From: Catenibacterium sp. co_0103
GTDB lineage: Bacteria; Bacillota_I; Bacilli_A; Erysipelotrichales; Coprobacillaceae
NCBI RefSeq assembly: GCF_004168205.1
Contig: NZ_RCYB01000027.1
Coordinates: 1 to 28,392, forward strand
Direction of reading: 5' to 3'
Length of the DNA: 28,392 nt
Shown piece after piece: positions 7,661 to 14,637 of this stretch. Made by a program: the position numbers and the translations under genes. Below the pieces are notes generated by a model. It saw only the letters and a list, made by a program, of their open reading frames with translations, was not told the origin of the DNA and did no database searches. Each line of letters opens with the position of its first letter. Positions within the stretch are counted from its first letter, which is position 1.

Positions 7661-10110
7661 CACTCCACCTCATTTCTCTGTACGGGCGGTCTGGTATCAA
7701 AGGCGTGTAGCAGTTCTTCAAAAACTGGGTGTATCTGTACCACACCGACACGCCCGTATAAGTCCTGCAATAAGCATTGTCCGTTCTCCAAATCACGAAG
7801 CCGTTTCTGGTTGTTTTCATCGTCCTTGTCGATACCGAAAAATTCTAAGGTCTGTTTTATCTCGTTGATGTCAGTAGAACGGAAAGCGAATTTTAAGCCG
7901 ATATTGTTTTTCAGACTTTCCTTTGCCACGTCCCCAGAAGATTGTGTAACGAAATAAACGCCTGCCTGCATAGCTCGTCCAGCACGCACCAGCTTATTTG
8001 ATAAGGTTTCGCCTTGTGCCACATTTAAGAACGCCCACGCTTCGTCCAAATCGACAATCTTAAAAATGCTTCTGTCCGAATGGATAAAATCAAGGGCAAA
8101 AGTACTAATCACAATCAGCATAGACACCGACAATAATTCAATGGTCGTGTATTCCTCAAAGGTCGTGTCCTTATCTGGCAATACTAAGTCCGCTACTTGA
8201 ATGATATTGAGTTGGTTATCCAGACTGATTGCATTTTCTACCGTACCGTCTGAAAACAGCAGGTGTGCAAAGTCGTAGTCCGTGAAGCTGTCGATATGGT
8301 CTGCGATATTTCTTGCTATGGGCGTATCTTCACGGCGTAGCTCGTCTATCACATGGAGCAAGCCTCGTTTGTCGCTCTGGGTAACGGAACGAACCGCCTT
8401 ACGTAACACAGGAAATTTTTCGCCGTCCCTAGAGGAAATACCCGTAAGGAATGTTAAGATGTCGATTGCCAGACTTTCAGCGTCTTTTACATTCTTCATA
8501 ATCACAAACGGGTCAAGAAGTCCTGCATTGCCTTTATCGCTTGTTAGGTTTACGATATTGATTTCATGGGCGATTTCTGGAAGTGTTTCTTTCCAGTTGC
8601 CACGCTCACTTTTAGGGTCTAAAATGACTGCTTGACCGCCAAACAACACCGAATAATACACCAGAAGATTGTTGCAGAACGACTTTCCACCGCCAAGCGA
8701 ACCGACAAAAGCAGACGCTAAAGCGTTGGTAACTGTACCTTTTACGCCCTGCGAAGCTAAAGACGGTTGCAGGTACACATTTCTTCCCGTATCAACGGAA
8801 TAGCCCATATAGATACCCGTAGTTTCCCCTAACTGCTGGGTCGCTCCAAAGCCAAGCCCTGCCAAGAAGTCTGATTTTACATACTGCACATAGTCATTGA
8901 TATATCGCTTGCTGGCAGGTAAAAATTCAGAATGAAGCCCCAGCATATCCCCAGCAGGACGTACCAGCTTTACATTGAGGTCGTCGTAAAAGTCTTTGAC
9001 TTCATCACAACGGCGTTTCAGCTCGTCAAGATCGGGTGCAGACACCCGTATAACGTAGCTTAACTTATACATACTTTCTTTTGTCTGGTCTAAGTCCGTT
9101 TCCAGCTCGTCCACGCTGTCTAAAGCGTCCACCACATTTGAGCTGGTTTCACTTCCTGCTTGATAAGCGTGATTGTCAAGGTCTTTCAATTCCTTTTTCT
9201 TGTTGCGTACGGTTGTTAATGCTTTTCGGTTCTCCACGATTTCTACATTCATAGAAGTATCAACGGGGAATGTGAATTGCTGTTGCTGGAAATAGAAGAT
9301 TTCACTTGACGGAAAATCAAGCTCGCCGACAATCGCATTGACGGTAAAATAGGACACATAACTTTCCTTGTCCTCATGTTCCAAGCGTAAATACCGCTGG
9401 CTTTCTTCAATCACACACCTTGTCGGACGGATAAGGTCGTAGTATTTTATCAGCGTTTCTTTGTTCAATTTTTTCTTTGGTAGCTGGTACTCATAATCTT
9501 CATAAGCGATACCGTCCCTGCCGTAAAGATGTTCCATGAGATACCCAAAATCATTGATTTCCAAGCGACGCACCTTAAAGCGACGGGAGATTTTATTTTC
9601 CAGTAACTTTTCCATTTTCATGTAACGGTTGATTTCATCATTCGGCATGGAAACAAAATCATTCATCAGCGTGTGGTTCACTTCATGGAGAAATTCTGTG
9701 AACGTCAGCCACGCCGATTTTTTGATGTTCTTCAGATTGAGCTGTTCTTCCGTAACCATGAGCTTAAAGCCAAGAAAAAAGCGGTAGTCCACTTGATTGT
9801 CCCCAATCATAGATACTAACGCTTCGGTCTGTTCGTCTATCTTCTGGCAGGCAACTTCCTTTAATTTTCCAGTTACCAGTTTCTTTGACTGTTCCTGCAT
9901 ACTGCGGATTGAGCTTTCTGTGGCAATCTGCAACGCATGAATTTTACCCTCACGGGACTGTGCGATAAGCTGTCGGAAACTGTCATGCACGATAAATTTC
10001 TGCTCTGCGGATAGAAAAGAATAGTTGTATGGTATCAGCTCATAGTAGGCGAACACCTCATTGTCCTTGTTCCAGACAAGGTTATTGTCAATATATTTTA
10101 TCGGGAACAT
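7660..10110 (-). CDS. orf16: Orf16/TcpF-type VirB4-like conjugation ATPase
   Basis: An 816-aa motor ATPase of the VirB4/TraE (TcpF, ConE) family that energises the mating apparatus at the membrane. The N-terminal half lacks clear motifs, as in the family. The RecA-like half has Walker A GSLGGGKS (470-477), a Walker B-like strand IFKIVDLDEAW (about 682-692) and a later VTQSSGD segment typical of VirB4 motif D. The start has AAGGAGTG upstream and overlaps the end of orf17 by 23 bases. Length agrees with Tn916 Orf16. Confidence 0.95.
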   Translation of the reverse strand: MFPIKYIDNNLVWNKDNEVFAYYELIPYNYSFLSAEQKFIVHDSFRQLIAQSREGKIHALQIATESSIRSMQEQSKKLVTGKLKEVACQKIDEQTEALVSMIGDNQVDYRFFLGFKLMVTEEQLNLKNIKKSAWLTFTEFLHEVNHTLMNDFVSMPNDEINRYMKMEKLLENKISRRFKVRRLEINDFGYLMEHLYGRDGIAYEDYEYQLPKKKLNKETLIKYYDLIRPTRCVIEESQRYLRLEHEDKESYVSYFTVNAIVGELDFPSSEIFYFQQQQFTFPVDTSMNVEIVENRKALTTVRNKKKELKDLDNHAYQAGSETSSNVVDALDSVDELETDLDQTKESMYKLSYVIRVSAPDLDELKRRCDEVKDFYDDLNVKLVRPAGDMLGLHSEFLPASKRYINDYVQYVKSDFLAGLGFGATQQLGETTGIYMGYSVDTGRNVYLQPSLASQGVKGTVTNALASAFVGSLGGGKSFCNNLLVYYSVLFGGQAVILDPKSERGNWKETLPEIAHEINIVNLTSDKGNAGLLDPFVIMKNVKDAESLAIDILTFLTGISSRDGEKFPVLRKAVRSVTQSDKRGLLHVIDELRREDTPIARNIADHIDSFTDYDFAHLLFSDGTVENAISLDNQLNIIQVADLVLPDKDTTFEEYTTIELLSVSMLIVISTFALDFIHSDRSIFKIVDLDEAWAFLNVAQGETLSNKLVRAGRAMQAGVYFVTQSSGDVAKESLKNNIGLKFAFRSTDINEIKQTLEFFGIDKDDENNQKRLRDLENGQCLLQDLYGRVGVVQIHPVFEELLHAFDTRPPVQRNEVE

Positions 10111-10486
10111 AGTTCACACTCCTTACTGCCGTGATTGTTTTATTCAATATCTGCTTATGCAGTTTTACGGCTTTTCCTGCATAAGTGATTTTTGGTCGCA
10201 GGGCATAGGTTATCTGTGATTTCAAAAAGCAGTACGGCTTCTTTCCGTCAAAGGTTTTCTGCGACATGAACCAAGTGAGAGCAACGGGAATACCAAAGTA
10301 TTTGAGAAATGCTCCCTCAATCATGGAAAGTGGGGGAATATCCCCAAACAGAATGATGATAAATTCCGTAATCACAAACCATGTAATCTGTGTAAAAGTA
10401 ACGGGAAAGGGTAAGTTAAAGTCATTGATTGCATATAAGACTTTTTCCACGTTCCAGATACCCGTGTAGCTTTTAATCTTTTTCAA
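10088..10486 (-). CDS. orf17: Orf17/TcpE-family membrane protein
   Basis: A 132-aa TcpE (ConD) family protein needed for conjugation. It begins KKIKSYTGIWNVEKVLYAIND, the family's typical opening, and has two adjacent membrane segments (about 32-48 and 52-70) followed by a basic C-terminal part. The best start is an unusual TTG at 10486, preceded by AGGAG with about 10 bases of spacing; no suitably placed ATG exists near the conserved N-terminus. The gene overlaps orf16 and is separated from ardA by a hairpin, so it may head a sub-operon. Confidence 0.9.
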   Translation of the reverse strand: MKKIKSYTGIWNVEKVLYAINDFNLPFPVTFTQITWFVITEFIIILFGDIPPLSMIEGAFLKYFGIPVALTWFMSQKTFDGKKPYCFLKSQITYALRPKITYAGKAVKLHKQILNKTITAVRSVNYVPDKIY

Positions 10487-10511
10487 GTTCTTTCAGCTCC
10501 TTTCAAAATAG

Positions 10512-10540
10512 AAAAGGACAGCCATTTTCAGACTGTCCCT
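10512..10540 (-). terminator. Hairpin terminator/attenuator between ardA and orf17
   Basis: GGACAG/CTGTCC stem, extended by neighbouring bases, followed on the minus strand by TTTTC. It lies between the ardA stop and the orf17 ribosome binding site. The 14 bases TCCTTTTCTATTTT after the stem are identical to those after the first hairpin in the surface-protein leader at about 21,465-21,478. Confidence 0.6.
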
Positions 10541-10594
10541 TAAAAGAGAAATACGCTGTCAGTAGCAACAATGCTTGTCGCTGATCTTCCAGCG

Positions 10595-11098
10595 TTAATA
10601 TGGTATCTCGCACATACCTCGGCTTGTTTCAATAAAGCAACCGCCCATATCCAAATCTCGCCCGTAGGCTTCATAGTCAATGTAATTCTGTAAGCTGGGT
10701 GGAATGTCCCCAAGTGCCTGCAATTCGTCTATGTAGTAATAGGCAACGTCTGTCATAGTTTCACAGTCGGGATAATAATAAATGTCGTCCTTGTGTTCCA
10801 CGACTTCTTCCAGCGTCCCGTAGTGACTGATAAATTCGTCCAGACATTCTACGATATAGTCGGGAAGTTCCTCTATCATTTCATACATAGAGTTCAGTTC
10901 TTCAATGGAAACATACTCGCCAATCGCAATGGGAAAGTTATCGGTATCATGGATTGCGTATTCCTCATACTGTTCATTCAAGCCGATTTTTTCTTTCACA
11001 TCTTCCTCGTCAATAGGAAATATGAACCAAGCACCAACTAAATAGCCCTCATTGTATTTGCCAAGATTAGCAATGTAAACCGCCATATCATCAATCAT
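10595..11098 (-). CDS. ardA: ArdA antirestriction protein (Tn916 Orf18 type)
   Basis: A 167-aa acidic DNA-mimic protein that blocks type I restriction enzymes during transfer. It shows the ArdA pattern: MAVYIANLGKYNEGYLVGAW at the N-terminus and NYIDYEAYGRDLDMGG near the C-terminus, with many Asp and Glu between. The ATG at 11,098 fits GAGGTG spacing; an in-frame GTG at 11,107 overlaps that site. It is the more typical of two ArdA-like genes here, lying directly downstream of the other. Confidence 0.93.
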   Translation of the reverse strand: MIDDMAVYIANLGKYNEGYLVGAWFIFPIDEEDVKEKIGLNEQYEEYAIHDTDNFPIAIGEYVSIEELNSMYEMIEELPDYIVECLDEFISHYGTLEEVVEHKDDIYYYPDCETMTDVAYYYIDELQALGDIPPSLQNYIDYEAYGRDLDMGGCFIETSRGMCEIPY

Positions 11099-11118
11099 AA
11101 GCACCACCTCATTTCTTA

Positions 11119-11619
11119 CTATGGCAGTTCAAAGATACCGTGTTCTGTTACTAAAAATTTCCCGTGTTCCTGCAAGTGAGAAGCATAGGCTTCAAAGTCA
11201 AAGTAATATTCTTGACAGTCCTCGGATAAATGCTTAAATGTCGGGTCGTTCATCAGCTTTTGCCTTGCAACATCTATCATGCTTTTGCAGTCAGGATAAA
11301 CCGTAATCACGTTCCTGCAAATATAAAGTGCTTCTAAATTCTCAAACACCGTAAGTAGTGATACATATTCTTCTTGCATATCGCTTGAAAGCTGGCGGTA
11401 CATAAAATCTAATTCGTTGAGCTGGTACACGCTTGTATGTTCGTGGACTTCATCAGCATAAGGCAACACCTTTTCGATAATACGGTAATCCCCACTTTCT
11501 GCACCGATACCTAACTTTTCTTCAAACTCGGCAACATCTATCGGCAGTTCAAACCAGTATGATATTGTTTCTTCGCCAGTTGTTCCTTTCGTTTCCACCA
11601 GCACCCTTGTTTCCTGCAT
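11119..11619 (-). CDS. Second, divergent ArdA-like antirestriction protein
   Basis: A 166-aa acidic protein with the ArdA layout: an FELPIDVAEFEEKLGIG segment, the central VYPDCKSMIDVA matching YYPDCETMTDVA of its neighbour, and YYFDFEAYASHLQEHGKF matching the neighbour's NYIDYEAYGRDLDMGGCF. It lacks the conserved YIANLGKYNEG opening. This indicates an old duplication or independent acquisition within the ArdA family. GAGGAA lies just upstream of the ATG. It precedes ardA by 20 bases in the same operon. Antirestriction is likely, though target specificity may differ. Confidence 0.82.
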   Translation of the reverse strand: MQETRVLVETKGTTGEETISYWFELPIDVAEFEEKLGIGAESGDYRIIEKVLPYADEVHEHTSVYQLNELDFMYRQLSSDMQEEYVSLLTVFENLEALYICRNVITVYPDCKSMIDVARQKLMNDPTFKHLSEDCQEYYFDFEAYASHLQEHGKFLVTEHGIFELP

Positions 11620-11834
11620 TGTTCCTCACGTCCTTTCTGTTGTTTCATCACATCTTGTAAGGTCTGGTACGACATACCAAACACATATTTAGAAAAATCT
11701 TCTAACTGTCTTTCTTCATAATCGGCAGGGTTCAGTCGTTTCATTTCCTGCCACACCTTACGCTTGTAAGAGGGCAGGTCGGAAATATACTCACAGCCGA
11801 CTTTTACCTGCATATCCTTAAAAATATCGTTCAT
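11538..11834 (-). CDS. Small unknown ICE protein, 98 aa
   Basis: A 98-aa soluble, basic protein beginning MNDIFKDMQVKVGCEYISD. I recognise it only as one of the hypothetical proteins seen in Tn916-like elements near ardA. GGAGTGATGAA precedes the ATG, so the start is well supported. The 3' end overlaps the divergent ardA start by 82 bases, much more than neighbouring genes do. The last 30 or so residues are Lys/Gln/Cys/Trp-rich and may come from loss of an earlier stop or a frameshift. Confidence 0.66.
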   Translation of the reverse strand: MNDIFKDMQVKVGCEYISDLPSYKRKVWQEMKRLNPADYEERQLEDFSKYVFGMSYQTLQDVMKQQKGREEQCRKQGCWWKRKEQLAKKQYHTGLNCR

Positions 11835-11864
11835 TTCATCACTCCAATCTGAAATTTAGGTACG

Positions 11865-11897
11865 AAAAAAGCAGTCAATCCTAAGACTAACTGCTTT
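11865..11897 (-). terminator. Cargo-type terminator, copy C (after the NTF2-like gene)
   Basis: AAAGCAGTTA stem pairing with TGACTGCTTT (one wobble), then TTTTTTC on the minus strand. The 33 bp are nearly identical to hairpins at 16,044-16,076 and 17,058-17,090. It lies 28 bases past the NTF2-like stop and just ahead of the 98-aa gene. Confidence 0.8.
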
Positions 11898-11925
11898 ATG
11901 TATATGGATATAATTTGATTAAGTT

Positions 11926-12345
11926 TTAAAACCAGTTTGTTTTTTCATCTCTAAATTGAGGGTTATCGCTGTGTTGATATGGATTATAGTTATTCAGATT
12001 GCAACCATATTCTTTTAATGATTTGATTTTGTTATCTTCTGTCCATTCAATTAAGGAAATACCGTCAAATTCTTCAACGCTTCCCGTATTCATTTCATTT
12101 TTAAAATACCATTCTACGACAGTTTGATTTTCTTTATGAAAGAACTGTTTAATATCCCAAATAATGACTTTACCACGAGTATTCCATTCATTAAACCAAT
12201 GTTTTACTGTTTTAAGATTTTCATATTTAGGACACCAGCTTTCCGTATAAACAACATCTTCTGTAAAAATTTTATCCATTCCTAAGTCTTGCTGTTTCAA
12301 CCACATATCAAACCATAAACGAATAATTTTTTCTCTCTCATTCAA
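11926..12345 (-). CDS. NTF2/SnoaL-like cargo protein
   Basis: A 139-aa protein with an NTF2-like (SnoaL) pattern: an N-terminal helix EREKIIRLWFDMWLKQQD, then FTEDVVYTESW, a Trp-rich helix KHWFNEWN, and beta strands ending VVEWYFKNE, EFDGISLIEW and KIKSLKEYG. Members of this fold act as small-molecule isomerases, cyclases, hydrolases or binding proteins; the substrate here is unknown. The start is a TTG at 12,345, 7 bases after GAGGTG; the nearby ATG is out of frame. It has its own promoter and terminator and sits between orf19 and the ardA region, so it is accessory. Confidence 0.74.
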   Translation of the reverse strand: MNEREKIIRLWFDMWLKQQDLGMDKIFTEDVVYTESWCPKYENLKTVKHWFNEWNTRGKVIIWDIKQFFHKENQTVVEWYFKNEMNTGSVEEFDGISLIEWTEDNKIKSLKEYGCNLNNYNPYQHSDNPQFRDEKTNWF

Positions 12346-12376
12346 AATAGAACACCTCGATTACTTCTTTTTTCAC

Positions 12377-12405
12377 ATTATAGCACCCATACATCAGCCC
12401 CACAA
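12377..12405 (-). promoter_or_regulatory. Promoter of the NTF2-like cargo gene
   Basis: TTGTGG and TATAAT separated by 17 bases on the minus strand, starting just after the orf19 stop. The -35 box, the bases on its far side (TTTTATTG) and the TGCTATAAT core resemble the promoter at 17,345-17,373. Confidence 0.65.
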
Positions 12406-12412
12406 TAAAATT

Positions 12413-12634
12413 TTATGCACCGATAATCTTATTGAACAGCTCTAACAGTACATCTTTCACACCGCCAGCATTGAATACCAAGCCGACAGCAATCAAGGCA
12501 ACTACCAAAAAGCCGATAAGTTTGGAAAACTCACGCTTGAACCCTAAGTAGATACCGATAACCACAATCGCCATAAGCACTAAGCTCTGTGCGTTTGATA
12601 AAAACCATTGATACAAATTTTGTCCGAAATTCAT
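12413..12634 (-). CDS. orf19: Orf19-type small conjugation membrane protein (TcpD-like)
   Basis: A 73-aa protein with two hydrophobic segments (about 16-32 and 38-58) and a short amphipathic end, matching the Tn916 Orf19 protein of the same length and the small TcpD-like conjugation membrane proteins. Its ATG directly follows the TAA of the DUF3789 gene, so the two are coupled. It is presumed to associate with the mating channel; its exact role is not established from sequence. Confidence 0.82.
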   Translation of the reverse strand: MNFGQNLYQWFLSNAQSLVLMAIVVIGIYLGFKREFSKLIGFLVVALIAVGLVFNAGGVKDVLLELFNKIIGA

Positions 12635-12769
12635 TTAATTGTCCTCGCTTTCTTTTAATTGTTTCATTTCATAGTCAGCTTCTTTGCCGACATTCAAAAT
12701 ACACATCAAGACTACACCGATACCCATTCCCATAGATACCAGCAGGAAATCTTTTAATAATACCCACAT
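12635..12769 (-). CDS. DUF3789-type very small membrane protein, 44 aa
   Basis: A 44-aa protein: one membrane helix (about residues 3-27, DFLLVSMGMGIGVVLMCIL) and a charged tail of Lys, Glu and Asp. The sequence pattern fits DUF3789 proteins, which sit between relaxase and orf19 genes in Tn916-like ICEs. TTAGGAGTGATAAAA precedes the ATG, a good ribosome binding site. The stop abuts the orf19 start. Confidence 0.8.
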   Translation of the reverse strand: MWVLLKDFLLVSMGMGIGVVLMCILNVGKEADYEMKQLKESEDN

Positions 12770-12780
12770 TTTTATCACTC

Positions 12781-13977
12781 CTAACTTTCTACTAAATCTT
12801 TTGCAGGGGTCGTCTGCTGTTTGATTATCATTTCATGCTTTTCTGTGAGCTTTGCCTGCTGTTCGATTGTTTCCATGTAATCTGTACCATTTCCCTTATC
12901 AATCTTTTTCAGCATTTTCAAGGTCGGTGCTACCTGCCGTTGTACCCAACGCAACGTGCGGTCTAAGGTGTACGGCTCTGGCTTTGTCGTCAGCTTCAAG
13001 CTCTGTCTGTTATCGCCGATAAACCAAGCCCAGCGGTCATTGAGTTTCCAGTCGCTTTTTCGTTTGTCGGGTTCTTCATCAACAAACCGCACATACTGGT
13101 TGATGATAGAAAAGGCGGTCTGCTCTGCGTCATAATACGTCAGCAAATCTCGTACTGCATAATAGGCACGTTCATTCCGTAGCCGTATCTCAAAACGGTT
13201 GATAATATCGGCTTCTTCCAGCGGTATCCCGAACTTGACGTACTGCTCATAGTCCTTTTCATAGATACAGAAATACACATCGGATTTCAGCGAACCAAGA
13301 TAAAGGGTACGCCCCATATATTCTCTGTCGTCCTCTCTATGCTTGATAAGCTCGCCCGACAAGTAAAACTTGTAACTTCTGGACTTTCCGATATATTCCC
13401 GTTTCCTGCATTTTTCCGCAAGCTCTGGAATATCCAAAATGCCCATATGGTCGTTGATAGCAAGGTCGATACGCTTCATAACACCACCGTCTACGAGTGC
13501 GTCCATGAGAAAGTCATACCAGCTTCTTTCCTGTGCCAGCAAGTAACTTTCAAACTGTCGGCAACCTCGCCCCTTTAACTCTAAAAGGACACCCTTTTCT
13601 TCGTCAGCCGACGTATAGATAAAGATGTCCCCTAAAGAATAATGCTCCGTATAACTGTAATGTCCGTAATCTTCATGGAGCATATAGTTGATATTCAGTT
13701 TTAATATATCTTTGATGATGTGCTGTATATCCAGCGTGGGAAAACGGATTTTTACATAATCAAACAGCATGGTAAGCGGTGCTTCTGGATTGAACTTTGC
13801 CAGTTCCTTTTGCAGAGTATTAAGAAGTTCCTTTGACGGCTTCATTTTTCCGCTTTCTATCTTGTTGAGATATTCCCTTGTGATACCAGAAGCCAACGCC
13901 AGCCTGCCTTGTGAGATACCGTAAGCAATCCGTTTCTCCCGTAATTCTTTTATTCCTTGTTCTTCATTCAGAACCAT
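12781..13977 (-). CDS. mobT: MobT-type relaxase/replication initiator (Tn916 Orf20)
   Basis: A 398-aa relaxase that nicks oriT and starts single-strand transfer and rolling-circle replication of the excised circle. The N-terminus is an XRE helix-turn-helix (about 12-60, ISQGRLALASGITREYLNKIE), followed by a Rep_trans (PF02486) catalytic domain with DLAINDHMG as a candidate metal-binding strand and the FEIRLRNERAYYAVRDLL segment. Size and HTH-Rep_trans order match Tn916 Orf20. It is transcribed away from the hairpin-rich oriT candidate just upstream. The ribosome binding site is poor (GGGGG adjoining the ATG). Confidence 0.92.
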   Translation of the reverse strand: MVLNEEQGIKELREKRIAYGISQGRLALASGITREYLNKIESGKMKPSKELLNTLQKELAKFNPEAPLTMLFDYVKIRFPTLDIQHIIKDILKLNINYMLHEDYGHYSYTEHYSLGDIFIYTSADEEKGVLLELKGRGCRQFESYLLAQERSWYDFLMDALVDGGVMKRIDLAINDHMGILDIPELAEKCRKREYIGKSRSYKFYLSGELIKHREDDREYMGRTLYLGSLKSDVYFCIYEKDYEQYVKFGIPLEEADIINRFEIRLRNERAYYAVRDLLTYYDAEQTAFSIINQYVRFVDEEPDKRKSDWKLNDRWAWFIGDNRQSLKLTTKPEPYTLDRTLRWVQRQVAPTLKMLKKIDKGNGTDYMETIEQQAKLTEKHEMIIKQQTTPAKDLVES

Positions 13978-13984
13978 ACCCCCA

Positions 13985-14170
13985 ATCTGTAAAGTGTGAA
14001 GTTTTTTAAGGCGACTTCACATCTGAATTTTGCAAGGAAACTATGCGATAAGCCTTATGTTTCCTATGTTTTTTGTCTATTGTCCATTTGCAAACGTACC
14101 CCTCTGTTAGATACCGAGGGGTTTTACCTGCTGGCGTGGCTTCGCCACACCAGCAACGGCTAGTCCGTGC
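13985..14170. other. Candidate origin of transfer (oriT), hairpin-rich
   Basis: This non-coding stretch between orf20 and the acidic gene has four inverted repeats: TGTGAAGT/ACTTCACA (13,995-14,021), AGGAAAC/GTTTCCT (14,035-14,065), ACCCCTC/GAGGGGT (14,098-14,122) and TGCTGG-GTGGC/GCCAC-CCAGCA (14,129-14,155). Tn916 oriT was mapped to the orf20-orf21 gap, so position agrees with established knowledge. The nick site itself is not identified here. Confidence 0.75.
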
Positions 14171-14222
14171 CGTCGCCTTTCGCTTCGCACGTCGCCGTCC
14201 CGTCCTGCCTTGCATTATGAGC

Positions 14223-14627
14223 TTACATAACAGTATTCATACCAAGATACAGCACAACGCAATCTACATCTTCATTCCTGCATACTTCTAAGGCTTCACT
14301 ATCAAACTCAAATTCATGTTGTGTATGCAGAAACAAGGCTTTATCCATGACAATAAAGTTGTAGCAAAATGTAATATTCAAGAATGACATTTCCTCGTCC
14401 AGAGGAATAGAAAATAACAGCGGTAATTCCTGCTGTTTGTTTTCCATTTCTTCTAAAATTTCTCTCATTCTTTCATGGAAACGCTCAAAAGGGTATTCGT
14501 CCCATTTTTCAAAATCGCTATTTGCTGTAAAATCTAAATCAGCATAAAATTTATCAATGTTTAAGCAAATACCGATTGTACTTGTTTCTGTCGTTTCATT
14601 CATTAGTTGCATTTGTAAATAACCCAT
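14223..14627 (-). CDS. Acidic unknown protein between orf21 and oriT, 134 aa
   Basis: A protein of unknown family. From the ATG at 14,627 (AAAGGAGTG upstream, inside the end of orf21) it has 134 residues with about 28 Asp/Glu against about 8 Lys/Arg, so it is strongly acidic. No membrane segment or catalytic motif is seen. Features include a helix FERFHERMREILEEMENKQQ and a C-terminal DCVVLYLGMNT strand. An upstream in-frame start at 14,711 would overlap orf21 by 74 bases and is less likely. Its charge and place beside oriT invite a DNA-mimic or antirestriction idea, but that is inference. Confidence 0.72.
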   Translation of the reverse strand: MGYLQMQLMNETTETSTIGICLNIDKFYADLDFTANSDFEKWDEYPFERFHERMREILEEMENKQQELPLLFSIPLDEEMSFLNITFCYNFIVMDKALFLHTQHEFEFDSEALEVCRNEDVDCVVLYLGMNTVM

Positions 14628-14637
14628 AGTTATTCTT

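Noticed and set aside
14006..14215. 69-codon minus-strand open frame over the oriT candidate
   Set aside because: It runs through all four inverted repeats, is Arg/Lys-rich because of the GC-rich hairpins, and lacks a ribosome binding site. A non-coding oriT explains the sequence better.
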